From contig CALUZS010000012.1 in assembly GCA_944325355.1 (NCBI GenBank), positions 26,120 to 90,119 on the forward strand: a stretch of 64,000 bases of DNA, written 5' to 3'. The position numbers were made by a program, and so were the translations under genes. The notes under the pieces are model-generated. The model was given only the letters and a program-made list of their open reading frames with translations. It made no database searches and was not told where the DNA came from. Origin of the DNA: an uncultured Parabacteroides sp. Its GTDB lineage: Bacteria; Bacteroidota; Bacteroidia; Bacteroidales; Tannerellaceae. Below, piece after piece: positions 46,614-56,404 of the stretch (position 1 is the first letter of the stretch; every line of letters begins with the position of its first letter).

Positions 46614-48059
46614 TTATTTATTCAATGAACGTTCTCCAGGTTTAGGATACTTGCATGCCGCATCATCCAACACTAAAACCCAATCAAGCAATTCTCCTGC
46701 ATAAGGTGGTGTAAACTCCATCAATCCTTGATTATTTGTGAAAGTCCCTATCCGTTTAGCCTTTCCATTTCGTGGATTATACCACCAGGCATTGATTTTA
46801 CTTGCTTTTAAAACTTTCAAATTAACTCTAAAAGAGCGCGACACTGGCACATAAACCATAGCATATGTTCCATTTTCATCTTTCGTTGCCACAAAACGAT
46901 AACGGCCCTCTCCCGGGATAAACGTCTTAACATCATCCGGAACAATAATATCCAAAGCAGGGACACGAGAATAAAACGGACGAGATTCAATGAGTCGTCG
47001 CCCATAAAGCATCTGTCTTGCTCCTGGCTGGTTCAATGCTTTTTGCCAAGACATCAAAGGTGTATTGACAGGTTCACGCCTTTTTTGAGGATCATACATC
47101 TGCCATATGGAATGATGCCCGTAAGTATGTCCAAAAGCCCCATTAAACACATCCCAATAAAACATTTTTCTTATATCTGCGGCTACAGAATGTCCTAATT
47201 TGCCTGCATCAAAATTGATTGGATGATCCTCATACAAAGGCTCTCCATCTATAACTGGCTTTACTGGCATCAATTTGTAATCCTTTAATGTTTCGCTATA
47301 AGCCCCCGTATAATTTGTAGTATGTCCATTTTGACGCATGTTGAAATCCAACCATTCTTCATCATGAAACCATTGCGAAGATCCACTACTTCCCCGTGGA
47401 TGAAATGTAATAAGCTGTGCATCCCCACACATTTCCTTTATTCCTTCAGCCATAGCCCTAATGATTTCCTTTTGATTTTCATTCTCTACATTTCTATCTC
47501 CGCCCAGAATCCAAATAATTTGTTTGTCTTTATACCTGCGACCTACAAAACGACCATACGACTTTGCGCTATTTACATCAAACAAAGGTTTATTATCTTT
47601 TTCCGCAAAATTATTATCATGCCAATACCGTCCCCAAGTAGGTAAAAGACCAACATATAATCCTAAACTATTTGCCTTGTCTATAATATAATCTACATGA
47701 TCCCAATAATCATTATTCGCACCTTCTGTAACAGCCGGACATGCAGGATCGTTATCTCGTAAAGGCAAATATCCATATGCATTTGGCACCTTATAACCAT
47801 CCAATTCAGAAAGGGCTACGGCCTGTATAACCGTAAAGCCTTTATCCGCGCGATCTTTCAGATACAAATCTGCTTCTTCCCTATTCAGACGGTGAAATAA
47901 TTCCCATGCCGTATCACCAAGATAAAAAAAGGGGCGTCCGTCTTCATACTGCAAAAAACGCTTATTCTCCGAAACTTTCAATCTTAATTGACGAGAATCA
48001 TCAATACTTTTCTTCTCGCTTTGTATATCTTGACACCAAAACGCCCAGACTAAAAACAA
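46614..48059 (-). CDS. GH140-like (DUF4038 + collagen-binding-like domain) glycosidase, N-terminus probably frameshifted
   Basis: 481 residues if read from the TTG at 48059. The apiosidase-type DUF4038 barrel starts '[48 protein letters not shown]' and continues '[10 protein letters not shown]' and '[11 protein letters not shown]'; the last ~90 residues match the C-terminal collagen-binding-like beta domain ('[19 protein letters not shown]', '[12 protein letters not shown]'). Odd: a good ATG at 48079 gives only MKYRFFFCF and a stop, but inserting one T into the T7 run at 48058-48064 gives [17 protein letters not shown], a textbook lipoprotein signal running into this frame. So the gene carries a one-base loss, a slippage site, or a sequencing error; otherwise an unusual TTG start is used. 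Confidence 0.75.
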   Translation of the reverse strand: MFLVWAFWCQDIQSEKKSIDDSRQLRLKVSENKRFLQYEDGRPFFYLGDTAWELFHRLNREEADLYLKDRADKGFTVIQAVALSELDGYKVPNAYGYLPLRDNDPACPAVTEGANNDYWDHVDYIIDKANSLGLYVGLLPTWGRYWHDNNFAEKDNKPLFDVNSAKSYGRFVGRRYKDKQIIWILGGDRNVENENQKEIIRAMAEGIKEMCGDAQLITFHPRGSSGSSQWFHDEEWLDFNMRQNGHTTNYTGAYSETLKDYKLMPVKPVIDGEPLYEDHPINFDAGKLGHSVAADIRKMFYWDVFNGAFGHTYGHHSIWQMYDPQKRREPVNTPLMSWQKALNQPGARQMLYGRRLIESRPFYSRVPALDIIVPDDVKTFIPGEGRYRFVATKDENGTYAMVYVPVSRSFRVNLKVLKASKINAWWYNPRNGKAKRIGTFTNNQGLMEFTPPYAGELLDWVLVLDDAACKYPKPGERSLNK

Positions 48060-48121
48060 AAAAAGAACCGATATTTCATTTACTACATTAGAATCAAAAA
48101 AAAGGATAATTGCACTTAAGC

Positions 48122-48832
48122 TTAGTTATGCACAAACGTACCAATGGATTCCCCATTAATTACTTTCCGAAGATTTCCGTTCGTATCCATATCAAAAACA
48201 ACGATAGGCAAATGATTCTCTTTGCACATTGTCGTAGCCGTCAAATCCATTACTTTCAAATTTCGCCTATAAATTTCGTCATACGTTATTTCATTAAACT
48301 TGACTGCCGTTGGATCCTTCTCCGGATCTGCCGTATAGATTCCATCCACACGCGTTCCTTTCAACATAACGTCCGCTTCTATTTCAATACCCCTCAAAGA
48401 AGAGCCGGTATCTGTTGTAAAGAACGGATTTCCCGTCCCACCAGCCATAATCACAACAAATCCTTCTTCAAGCAACTCTATCGCTTTCCACTTATTATAA
48501 AATTCACCGACTGGCTCCATCCTTACAGCCGTAAGGACTTTTACCTTCACTTTTTTTGCAGCAAGTGCCGAACGAAGGGCGAGACTATTGATTACCGTAG
48601 CCAACATTCCCATCTGATCTCCTGTTACCCGATCAAATCCTTTTGACGCACCACTAAGCCCTCGGAATATATTTCCGCCACCAATTACGATACCAACTTG
48701 AACGCCCATCTCTGCAATTTCCTTAATCTGATCGGCATACTCTCCTAACCGCACCTCATCTATACCATATTGCTTATTCCCCATGAGCGACTCTCCGCTC
48801 AATTTCAAAAGAACCCGTTTGTATTTTGCCAT
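48122..48832 (-). CDS. pyrH: UMP kinase
   Basis: 236 residues, the bacterial hexameric amino-acid-kinase-fold UMP kinase making UDP from UMP. Markers: '[13 protein letters not shown]', '[13 protein letters not shown]', '[48 protein letters not shown]' and '[12 protein letters not shown]'. It stands between two secreted-glycosidase genes. Confidence 0.97.
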   Translation of the reverse strand: MAKYKRVLLKLSGESLMGNKQYGIDEVRLGEYADQIKEIAEMGVQVGIVIGGGNIFRGLSGASKGFDRVTGDQMGMLATVINSLALRSALAAKKVKVKVLTAVRMEPVGEFYNKWKAIELLEEGFVVIMAGGTGNPFFTTDTGSSLRGIEIEADVMLKGTRVDGIYTADPEKDPTAVKFNEITYDEIYRRNLKVMDLTATTMCKENHLPIVVFDMDTNGNLRKVINGESIGTFVHN

Positions 48833-48869
48833 TTTCTTTTACTTAATTATTTAAATTCAAACAAAAAAT

Positions 48870-49685
48870 CTATTCCTTTTTCTTATAAACCTTCACATAA
48901 TCAACTTTAAATGTATCCGGAGCACAAGCATTTTTTATTCCTTCAAGTTTCGACGGAATCTCCATACTCAATATCATATACTCATCGACATGCGAAAGCC
49001 CCTGCTTCTGTTCATGGAATTTTAATCCGTCTATGTAAAAAACATACTTTTCGGGAGTCCATTCAAGGGCAAATGTATGAAAACCTTTCGACAAATTATC
49101 CAAATCACTGTCCATCCGTCCGCTAGTTTTCTGATTCGGTCCATAAGCCCAATGCAGACAATGCGTCAGATGATTCTCCCCCAACTCTTTAAAATACTCA
49201 AAGATATCTATCTCCGTACCGAATTTTCCCGGATCTTCTCCCTTAGAGATAAAAGGCGACTGCATCCAAAAAGCAGCCCACGGACCTATACCTTTTTGCA
49301 ATTCAGCCCGACATTCAAAATAGCCATAAGTCGTCAAGAAAGTCTCACCCGTGCCGACAGCTCCAGCAAGAATACTATCGGCTTTAATATCATACATCAA
49401 TAACAAATTCCCATTCTCAACTTTAATCATCGAAGGATCGTTAAAACCTATCCGTCTTGCACCGATACCTCTCATCCTCCATTTTGACGTATCCAGCGTT
49501 TCACCTTCAAAATTGTCTTCCCAGAAAAGCTCATAGTTATTCTCCTCGGGCAAAAAAACATCTTGCGACAACGCAGAATTTTTTCCTATGCTCTCTCTTC
49601 CTTGATACGAATTGCCAGATTTCTTGTCCTGACATGCCGCCAACATAAAAGACAAAATACCTAAATAACAAATAATCTTATACAT
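48870..49685 (-). CDS. GH16 family beta-glucanase-type lipoprotein
   Basis: 271 residues from the ATG at 49685, where the lipoprotein signal begins; lipobox 'MLAAC' with Cys18. GH16 jelly-roll: 'YELFWEDNFEGETLDTSKW', 'FLTTYGYFECRAELQKGIGPWAAFWMQSP', and the catalytic ExDxxE as Glu158, Asp160, Glu163 in 'TEIDIFEYF', then 'HTFALEWTPEKYVFYIDGLKF'. GH16 covers laminarinases, porphyranases, agarases and others; the regular ExDxxE (not ExDxE) with bulge points to the laminarinase/agarase side. It ends 37 bases before the pyrH start. Confidence 0.92.
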   Translation of the reverse strand: MYKIICYLGILSFMLAACQDKKSGNSYQGRESIGKNSALSQDVFLPEENNYELFWEDNFEGETLDTSKWRMRGIGARRIGFNDPSMIKVENGNLLLMYDIKADSILAGAVGTGETFLTTYGYFECRAELQKGIGPWAAFWMQSPFISKGEDPGKFGTEIDIFEYFKELGENHLTHCLHWAYGPNQKTSGRMDSDLDNLSKGFHTFALEWTPEKYVFYIDGLKFHEQKQGLSHVDEYMILSMEIPSKLEGIKNACAPDTFKVDYVKVYKKKE

Positions 49686-49799
49686 ATTCCCATCATTCCT
49701 TATCAAATTTCTAAAAATCAAACAGACTACAATCTAAAAAAGATATTATCTTCTCAAGAGAATCCTTCATTCTGAAAAATTCATATTTCCAGAAGAAAA

Positions 49800-51791
49800 T
49801 CAAGGTTCGACAATATTAAAATAGGGGTTCGATGGCTCCATTACAGAGAAGAACTCTTTCAGATTCATAATATCCCCTGCAATTTTCACACTTCCATCAG
49901 CCAACATCTTCTCCATCGACTTTGGATTTAAAAACATCGAATAGACCGCATCCTTTGTCCCCTCAACCGTCAACGTAGGAGCTTTGTCAAGAATACCCGG
50001 ACGGTTAGACAATGCACCATTCTTAAGGATGACACTGATATTTTCTCTCTTATCAGTCAATGTAACATTTATTACTATATCTTTAGAGCCTGCTTTATTT
50101 CCATCTATTTGTATGGCAAGCAAATCGAAAAGCATTTCAGATGTAATATTTTTTGTCAACTGCATGCTGCGATTAGCATCGTGCGCTTTCTCGCGTTTCG
50201 CACCTCCTTCCAATAGCTCTTTCGCCCCTGTCAGGTAAAAATTCCGCCATGCACTACTTCCCGACTGATAACCAAGCTGCGTATAGGTATCGGCAAGCAG
50301 TGTCCGGGCATCCATATTGTTTGGTTCGGCAAAAACGAGATGATTCAACAACGTTGCAGCCCAACGATAATCGCCTTCATCAAATGCTTTCTGGGATTTT
50401 TTCAACACGGAAGCGGCACCGCCCATCGCTTCGACATACTTTTTCCCCTCTTCTACCGGAGGCAACGGGTTAAGATTTGCCGGATTCCCGTCGAACCAAC
50501 CAAAATAAAGTTGATATTGTGCTTTGACATTATGGCTGATTGTCCCATAATATTCGTAGTTTGCGAAGTTTGACGATATGCTTTTCGGCAATTTCACCAA
50601 TTCGGCTATCTCTTTTGGTGTATATCCTTGGTTCGCCAAATGAAGCGTCTGGTCATGCAAATAACGATACATATCCCTCTGTTGCTCCCAATATTCGACA
50701 ATCCGCTTATTTCCCCAAGTAGGCCAATGGTGCGTTGCAAAAGAAACTTCCACCGATGCCCCATATTTTACAATCATCTTATCTATGTGCTTACTCCAAA
50801 GTTGCCCGTTGCGGACTTGGGCTCCTCTCGGTGTAATCAAATTGTGCATCGTATGGGTCACCTCCTCTGCCGTACACATGGCTTTCAGTTGCGGGAAATA
50901 AACCATCAACTCAACGGGAGCTTCTCCTCCGGGAACAAACATAAACTCCATATCCACACCATCTACGGACAGCGAACCTCCTTCTTCTCCTATTTCCATG
51001 GTCGGCTTGTTCAAATTCTTGCTTCCAGCAGACAAAGCCTGCCCTAATCCATTACCGATAAGTCCCGTTTCTCCTATTGGTAACGTAACCCCGTACATAT
51101 ACATTGCCCGGCGGTTCATAGCAATTCCTCCTAATATATTCTCACTGACCGCAGATTCAAAAAATCCTTTAGGAGTAATTATCGGAATAGAATCATTCTT
51201 GTTTGGAGCCGCATCCAAAATTGCTTGTACCCCAGAGAAGTGATCACCATGAGGATGAGTTATAATCATCGCCTTTATCGGGAAATTACCCAAATGCTTC
51301 TTCACCAATTCATATCCTGCAGCCGCAGCATCCATAGAGCATAAAGCATCTATGACAATCCATCCATTATCCGAACGTATAAAAGTCATATTTGCAATAT
51401 CATATCCCCGAATTTGATAAATATGTCCCGCAACCACTTCAAACAAACCATGAATTTTGTTCAGTTGTCCCTGTCTCCACAAAAGCGGATTCGCCGTAGG
51501 TGAAAATTCTTTGTTTAAAAAATCCCAATCTGCCAGATGATAAGAAACTTTCTGCTCATCGGTGGCAGATTTGTCTCCGTCCATTTTCAATTGTGGGATA
51601 AATGAGCCATCTAAAGTTGCAATAAAACCTCTACGGGCATCAATGAAATCCGTACTATCAGTAAAATTCATTGTCCCCTTAACTTGTTCATTATACGCCC
51701 TGGTTACCGAAGTTGCCTTTTTTGTCTGCGCAGATATGGTAGCGATCACGCTCAAAGACAGACTCATTATAAGTATTGCTTTCGTATTCAT
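49800..51791 (-). CDS. metallo-beta-lactamase-fold alkyl/aryl sulfatase, exported
   Basis: 663 residues with a signal peptide (1-21, 'SLSVIATISAQ'). Zinc motif HxHxDH at 179-184 ('THPHGDH'), 'CTAEEVTHTMHNLITPRGAQVRNGQLW' and 'ATHHWPTWGNKRIVEYWE', then the dimerisation domain and a C-terminal SCP2-like domain ('VNVTLTDKRENISVILKNGAL', 'VKIAGDIMNLKEFF'), the layout of SdsA1-type alkylsulfatases. These release sulfate from alkyl or aryl sulfate esters. It starts 4 bases after the ROK-MurQ gene, so the two form an operon. Confidence 0.93.
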   Translation of the reverse strand: MNTKAILIMSLSLSVIATISAQTKKATSVTRAYNEQVKGTMNFTDSTDFIDARRGFIATLDGSFIPQLKMDGDKSATDEQKVSYHLADWDFLNKEFSPTANPLLWRQGQLNKIHGLFEVVAGHIYQIRGYDIANMTFIRSDNGWIVIDALCSMDAAAAGYELVKKHLGNFPIKAMIITHPHGDHFSGVQAILDAAPNKNDSIPIITPKGFFESAVSENILGGIAMNRRAMYMYGVTLPIGETGLIGNGLGQALSAGSKNLNKPTMEIGEEGGSLSVDGVDMEFMFVPGGEAPVELMVYFPQLKAMCTAEEVTHTMHNLITPRGAQVRNGQLWSKHIDKMIVKYGASVEVSFATHHWPTWGNKRIVEYWEQQRDMYRYLHDQTLHLANQGYTPKEIAELVKLPKSISSNFANYEYYGTISHNVKAQYQLYFGWFDGNPANLNPLPPVEEGKKYVEAMGGAASVLKKSQKAFDEGDYRWAATLLNHLVFAEPNNMDARTLLADTYTQLGYQSGSSAWRNFYLTGAKELLEGGAKREKAHDANRSMQLTKNITSEMLFDLLAIQIDGNKAGSKDIVINVTLTDKRENISVILKNGALSNRPGILDKAPTLTVEGTKDAVYSMFLNPKSMEKMLADGSVKIAGDIMNLKEFFSVMEPSNPYFNIVEP

Positions 51792-51795
51792 ACTT

Positions 51796-53520
51796 TCAAT
51801 CTTTTCTTAAACGTTCAATTACATCATTAAGCTTATAATCATAGTCTTTTAAGAACCTAATGGCTTCCTCTTCTTTCAAATCAAACAAAATTTTCAAAAT
51901 ATGCACAGCTCTTTGCTGTAATTTTTCGTTAAGGCATTCCAATTCCGTCATATAACAACCATAAACTTTCCCCAATCTTAACATACTGATTGTAGACAAG
52001 AAATTAAGGATTTTTTTCGTTGCCGTCCCGGCCTTCATCCGTGTAGAACCTGCTATCAGCTCCCTCCCGGAACAAAGACCGACAATCGTGTCACAAAATG
52101 GATGTTCTGCAAAATCACTCTCTGTTACCAGCACACTATAAGCTCCCTTGCTTTTAGCATACGCCAATGCCGATTGTACATAATATGCGTATCCGCTGAC
52201 AGATATGCCAATCACAACATCCGACGCTGTAACATCGGCAAGAACCATTTCCGGCACACACGATGCATCCTCCTCAAAATTCGATTCAATCTCAACTGCC
52301 GCTTCCGACAGTCCTCCGGCAATAAACGTAAGCACTCGCTCCCGTGGGAAACCAAACGTGCATGCCAATTCAACCGTATCGACAGCGGCAAGCCGTCCAC
52401 TCGTCCCTGCTCCAACATAAATTAAACGCCCCCCTCTCGACAACACTTCTGCTATCTTATCGGCAACAGCAGCTATTTTGCCGAGTGACGCACGCAACTG
52501 TTCACCGGCTTCCTGTTCTGCCCGCCAAAAACAAGTAGCCAATTCGGAACTGCTCATCGCGTGCAGACGAAGCGAGGTATCATAAGGCATTTCTGTCTTT
52601 AATGAATCATAATCCGGAATATAACTTAAATTTTGTGCCGACTCTTCTCCTATTGCAATAGACAACATACCGAACAACGGCAAAAGATTCGCTTCCCGCA
52701 TCACTTCCACCCGGATGGCAGCGCCGGTCAATACAGGATTTTCCAACAACTTCTCCGTTATCTTTTCTGCAAGAGGATAACCGGCTGCCAAGACAGCCCC
52801 GGCAAGCCCTCCGCCTATCAATATATAATCCGTATTATACAAATAATAAGATGTGCGTATAATGGATGCAAGACGCTCCAAATAATCATCTACAACCTTT
52901 ACATATTTCCGGTCCTTAAATATTTCTACAAGATTATTCTCCGGATGCTCAGCAGCAACACGCGACGCACTTGCCATATAATCGTACGTTCCACAAGGCG
53001 TTTCAATACAGCCAAACAAAGGATGTCGGAAATTAGGGTCCCACCGTCTGCCGTTACGCCAAAGAGTAAAGCCCAACCCCGTTCCTATGGGCATAATCCC
53101 TATCGTATGATACCCTTTCAAGTAACCGCAAACAGCAGCACCTGCAGCAGCGGCGTCGGCATCATTCGCAAGAATGACCGGGGCATTAAACCTCCGACGC
53201 AACCACTCCACCCACTGCTCGTCACGCAAAGGAGAAAGATGTGAAGCACAAATATCCATTCCTGAACCTGCATAATTGACAATCCCTGCAACAGAAACAC
53301 CTACGGAGCCTATTTTCATCCACGGCTGCACCAACTTTTCGGTCAACTCCTCCAATGCTTCAATGAAATCGACCGTTGTCCGCTCCGAGCCCAGCCGACT
53401 CGGTACACGTAATATATCGTTTACATCAATTATATAATCTGAGATTTTTTCCTTGCGCTCCAAAAGTAATCCTTTCAGCCAAGTTCCTCCAATATCAAGT
53501 ATCAAATAAAATTCATCCAT
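51796..53520 (-). CDS. fusion of ROK-family sugar kinase and MurQ-type N-acetylmuramic acid 6-phosphate etherase
   Basis: 574 residues in one uninterrupted frame. Residues 1-290 are a ROK kinase: ATP loop 'DIGGTWLKG' (9-17), 'GVSVAGIVN', candidate catalytic Asp120 in 'LANDADAAAAG' and 'IGTGLGF' (145-151); the usual ROK zinc motif CxCGxxGCxE is degenerate ('ETPCGTYDYM'). Residues ~318-574 are MurQ/GckR-like SIS: 'LIYVGAGTSGRLAAVDTVEL' (367-386) with Glu384, 'SNFEED' (413-418), 'GISVSGYAYYVQSAL', 'GSTRMKAGTATKKILNFLST', 'LNEKLQQRAVHIL'. MurQ cleaves the lactyl ether of MurNAc-6-P; a joined kinase could supply that substrate. Alternatively the SIS part regulates the kinase as in GckR. Cytoplasmic. 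Confidence 0.88.
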   Translation of the reverse strand: MDEFYLILDIGGTWLKGLLLERKEKISDYIIDVNDILRVPSRLGSERTTVDFIEALEELTEKLVQPWMKIGSVGVSVAGIVNYAGSGMDICASHLSPLRDEQWVEWLRRRFNAPVILANDADAAAAGAAVCGYLKGYHTIGIMPIGTGLGFTLWRNGRRWDPNFRHPLFGCIETPCGTYDYMASASRVAAEHPENNLVEIFKDRKYVKVVDDYLERLASIIRTSYYLYNTDYILIGGGLAGAVLAAGYPLAEKITEKLLENPVLTGAAIRVEVMREANLLPLFGMLSIAIGEESAQNLSYIPDYDSLKTEMPYDTSLRLHAMSSSELATCFWRAEQEAGEQLRASLGKIAAVADKIAEVLSRGGRLIYVGAGTSGRLAAVDTVELACTFGFPRERVLTFIAGGLSEAAVEIESNFEEDASCVPEMVLADVTASDVVIGISVSGYAYYVQSALAYAKSKGAYSVLVTESDFAEHPFCDTIVGLCSGRELIAGSTRMKAGTATKKILNFLSTISMLRLGKVYGCYMTELECLNEKLQQRAVHILKILFDLKEEEAIRFLKDYDYKLNDVIERLRKD

Positions 53521-53567
53521 ATTACCATTTTCTTTTTAATTAGTGCAAAAAAAAGATTCACATTTCT

Positions 53568-54320
53568 TTATCTCCCGTTTGAAAGAAAATCAACTTGCAG
53601 GGGAGCTATCTTCAAATATCCGGCACGCTCCATATGCAGTTTATCCGCTTTATAATACTCTTTAAAATTATGGATATTCACTCCTTGCAAATTAAATTGG
53701 TCAAGGAAAGATATCCCGTTATATTCACAACACTTTTTCTGCTGTTCGATATAGTAGCCGAAGTTATGCCCCGTTTTATTTGTCTGCTCAGAATAGGGAT
53801 TATAGCCATCTTCCCGTCCAAAAAACCGTAACGAAGTAAAGAAATAAATCTCCGCTTTCGGATTTTTCTCCAGCAATGTCTTTATACAATAATTGATTCC
53901 CCCACATTGGGTTGTCAACTTCGATTCGTCGTATCCGTCAAGTTCCGTATAATCTTTCCACGTTCCACATTCACGGTCGTTCATGTAATCATTCGTAGAT
54001 GCCCACAAGATATAAACATCATGGATTCCCGCTTCACGGACCTGTTCCTGCAAAGACTTTCCCTGCAAGGAAGAGAACCCGGCACCGCCTACCCCATAAT
54101 TCGTAACCTTCATTCCAAGCTGTTGCCGCCATAAGTCTTTTGCCGCTTCTGATTCCGGGAATACCGACAACGAACCGCCAAATACAGCCACACTCTTTCC
54201 ATAATTCTTTGCGGAACAAAAAGCCGTATCCGATTCCATTCCATATACATTTTCTGCTTTCAGTCCACAAAAAAAGAAGACAAACAAACTTATCAAAACA
54301 CCCAATAAACTTCTTTTCAT
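53568..54320 (-). CDS. SGNH/GDSL-type hydrolase, exported
   Basis: 250 residues with a signal peptide (1-22, 'GVLISLFVFFFCGLKA'). SGNH blocks: Ser50 in 'VFGGSLSVFP', Gly in 'NYGVGGAG', Asn110 in 'WASTNDY', and Asp226/His229 in 'ADKLHMERAGY'. Such enzymes are mostly carbohydrate or lipid esterases, here probably periplasmic. It lies 47 bases before the ROK-MurQ gene and has its own promoter at 54355-54384. Confidence 0.88.
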   Translation of the reverse strand: MKRSLLGVLISLFVFFFCGLKAENVYGMESDTAFCSAKNYGKSVAVFGGSLSVFPESEAAKDLWRQQLGMKVTNYGVGGAGFSSLQGKSLQEQVREAGIHDVYILWASTNDYMNDRECGTWKDYTELDGYDESKLTTQCGGINYCIKTLLEKNPKAEIYFFTSLRFFGREDGYNPYSEQTNKTGHNFGYYIEQQKKCCEYNGISFLDQFNLQGVNIHNFKEYYKADKLHMERAGYLKIAPLQVDFLSNGR

Positions 54321-54354
54321 ATTAGCCGTTACTTTTTATTCATATATCGGTAAG

Positions 54355-54384
54355 CAAAGTTAGAAAGATTGAATAAAAACCAAA
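54355..54384 (-). promoter_or_regulatory. promoter of the SGNH hydrolase operon (TTTG, TAACTTTG)
   Basis: On the - strand TAACTTTG (54355-54362) with TTTG at 54381-54384, spacer 18 bases. Confidence 0.55.
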
Positions 54385-54540
54385 AAAAATCCGTCATTAA
54401 TACACTGGGAAATAAAGCCCATCCACTAAAATCTCCCACTTATACCCTCATTTCCCGTATTTGTACCTCGAATAACGAAGAAATTCGGTTTCCAAGTCCA
54501 TTTCACCTGCAAAAGGGGACAAGCATATTCATGAAAATTT

Positions 54541-54548
54541 TACATTTG
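54541..54548 (+). promoter_or_regulatory. -7 promoter box (TACATTTG) for the KDG kinase operon
   Basis: Exact TAnnTTTG, 15 bases before the ATG at 54564. It rules out the longer reading from 54369. 54385-54540 shows nothing else I can name. Confidence 0.6.
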
Positions 54549-54563
54549 CAGAAAAAAGCAATC

Positions 54564-55607
54564 ATGGAAAATAAAATAGTTACATTCGGCGAGATTATGC
54601 TACGCCTTGCAACCCCAGATTATTTACGATTCTGCCAAGCAAACCAATACAACGCAACGTTCGGCGGAGGAGAAGCCAATGTTGCCATCTCATTGGCAAA
54701 TTTCGGCATGAACGTTGAATTTGTCACACGCCTGCCTCAAAACGACATAGCAAAAACATGCGTAATGGAACTCAAAAAATACGGTGTCGGTACCCAACAT
54801 ATCCTATATGGAGGTGAACGGATGGGCATATATTTTTTGGAAACCGGAGCAGTTGCCCGTGCCAGCAAAGTAATTTACGACCGCTCCCACTCCGCTATTT
54901 CAGAAATCCAACCGGGAAGCATCGATTGGGAAAGCATACTGAAAGACGCAACTTGGTTTCATTGGACAGGTATTACGCCGGCAATTTCAGCAAATGCCGC
55001 TGCTTGTTGTCTCGAAGCTATTAAAGCAGCCAACAAATTGGGCGTAACTGTTTCTTGTGACCTCAATTACCGGAAAAATCTTTGGAAATATGGGAAAACC
55101 GCTTCTGAAATAATGCCAGCACTCACCGAGGGCTGCGATATCATTCTTGGAAATGAAGAAGACGCCGAGAAAGTTTTCGGCATAAAACCGGAAGGGTTCG
55201 ATGCTGCCAAATCAAATGGAGATATAGATGCTGCCAAATTCGAATATGTCTGCCAACAATTGATGCAGCGATTCCCTAAAGCGAAAAAAGTAATTATTAC
55301 GTTAAGAGGTTCCATTAATGCGAACCACAACACATGGGGAGGCATTTTATATGACGGGAAGCATCTTTTCCAATCGCGGAATTATGACATAACCCACATC
55401 GTCGACCGTGTTGGAGGGGGCGATTCATTTATGGGCGGACTTATCTTCGGTCTCCACAAATATGCAGGCAACGACCAGCGTGCATTAGATTTTGCCGTTG
55501 CTGCATCCTGCCTGAAACACACAATTTACGGTGATTTCAATATGGTAACCGTAGAAGAAGTAGAGAAATTAATGGCTGGAGATGCATCCGGACGTGTATC
55601 CCGATAA
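54564..55607 (+). CDS. kdgK: PfkB-family sugar kinase, 2-dehydro-3-deoxygluconate kinase type
   Basis: 347 residues from the ATG at 54564, set by the -7 box and by the family start 'NKIVTFGEIMLRL'. PfkB features: 'FGGGEANVAISLANFG', 'CDLNYRKNLWKYG', and the catalytic Asp in 'IVDRVGGGDSFMGGLIFGL' near the end. It phosphorylates 2-keto-3-deoxygluconate to KDPG, the entry from uronate breakdown. The aldolase that splits KDPG follows 19 bases later, which supports the substrate. Confidence 0.92.
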   Translation: MENKIVTFGEIMLRLATPDYLRFCQANQYNATFGGGEANVAISLANFGMNVEFVTRLPQNDIAKTCVMELKKYGVGTQHILYGGERMGIYFLETGAVARASKVIYDRSHSAISEIQPGSIDWESILKDATWFHWTGITPAISANAAACCLEAIKAANKLGVTVSCDLNYRKNLWKYGKTASEIMPALTEGCDIILGNEEDAEKVFGIKPEGFDAAKSNGDIDAAKFEYVCQQLMQRFPKAKKVIITLRGSINANHNTWGGILYDGKHLFQSRNYDITHIVDRVGGGDSFMGGLIFGLHKYAGNDQRALDFAVAASCLKHTIYGDFNMVTVEEVEKLMAGDASGRVSR

Positions 55608-55626
55608 AAAACAAAAGAATTAAAAT

Positions 55627-56295
55627 ATGGCAACATTCAGCAAATTAAAAGTTTTAAACGAAATTGAACGTACAGGTATGGTTCCTGTCTTTTACAACAG
55701 CAACGCAGAGATTGTTTGCAATGTCTTGAAAGCATGCTATAACGGAGGTGTCCGCGTTTTTGAATTTACCAACCGAGGGGATTTTGCCCACGAAGTTTTT
55801 GAAAAAGCTATCAAATTCGCTGAAAAAGAATGTCCCGGACTCATCTTGGGAGCAGGATCTATCGTCGATGCACCAACGGCATCCTTATACATACAATTGG
55901 GAGCCAACTTCATAGTCGGTCCACTATTCAATCCCGAAATCGCAAAAATATGCAACCGAAGGCTTATCCCTTACACTCCGGGGTGCGGTTCCGTTTCAGA
56001 AATAGGATTTGCACAAGAAGCCGGCTGCGACCTATGCAAAATATTTCCGGCAGGAAGCGTCGGTGGTCCCTCTTTTGTAAAAAATATAAAGGCACCGATG
56101 CCTTGGACACTGCTCATGGCTACGGGAGCCGTTGCGCCAAAAGAAGAAAATCTGTCGGCATGGTTTGAAGCAGGGGTAACTTGTGTAGGAATGGGCTCCC
56201 AACTGTTTCCGAAAAAATGTATCGAAGAGAACGATTGGGATTCCATAACCGCCCTTTGTAAAAAGACTTTTGAAATCATCCATAAATACAGATAA
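55627..56295 (+). CDS. eda: KDPG / 4-hydroxy-2-oxoglutarate aldolase
   Basis: 222 residues, class I aldolase cutting KDPG to pyruvate and glyceraldehyde-3-P. Schiff-base Lys138 in '[15 protein letters not shown]', Glu46 in 'VFEFTNRG', '[12 protein letters not shown]' and '[12 protein letters not shown]' are present. It forms with kdgK the final steps of uronate degradation to central metabolism. Confidence 0.95.
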   Translation: MATFSKLKVLNEIERTGMVPVFYNSNAEIVCNVLKACYNGGVRVFEFTNRGDFAHEVFEKAIKFAEKECPGLILGAGSIVDAPTASLYIQLGANFIVGPLFNPEIAKICNRRLIPYTPGCGSVSEIGFAQEAGCDLCKIFPAGSVGGPSFVKNIKAPMPWTLLMATGAVAPKEENLSAWFEAGVTCVGMGSQLFPKKCIEENDWDSITALCKKTFEIIHKYR

Positions 56296-56404
56296 GGGAC
56301 AAACAGCGGAATTTAAAAAACAGACAAACCTGATTTTTCTTTTCCGCTATCCCCGGAATCTTTTCATCAGTCTTCATTCATTAACAATTTTATCTCACGA
56401 AATC

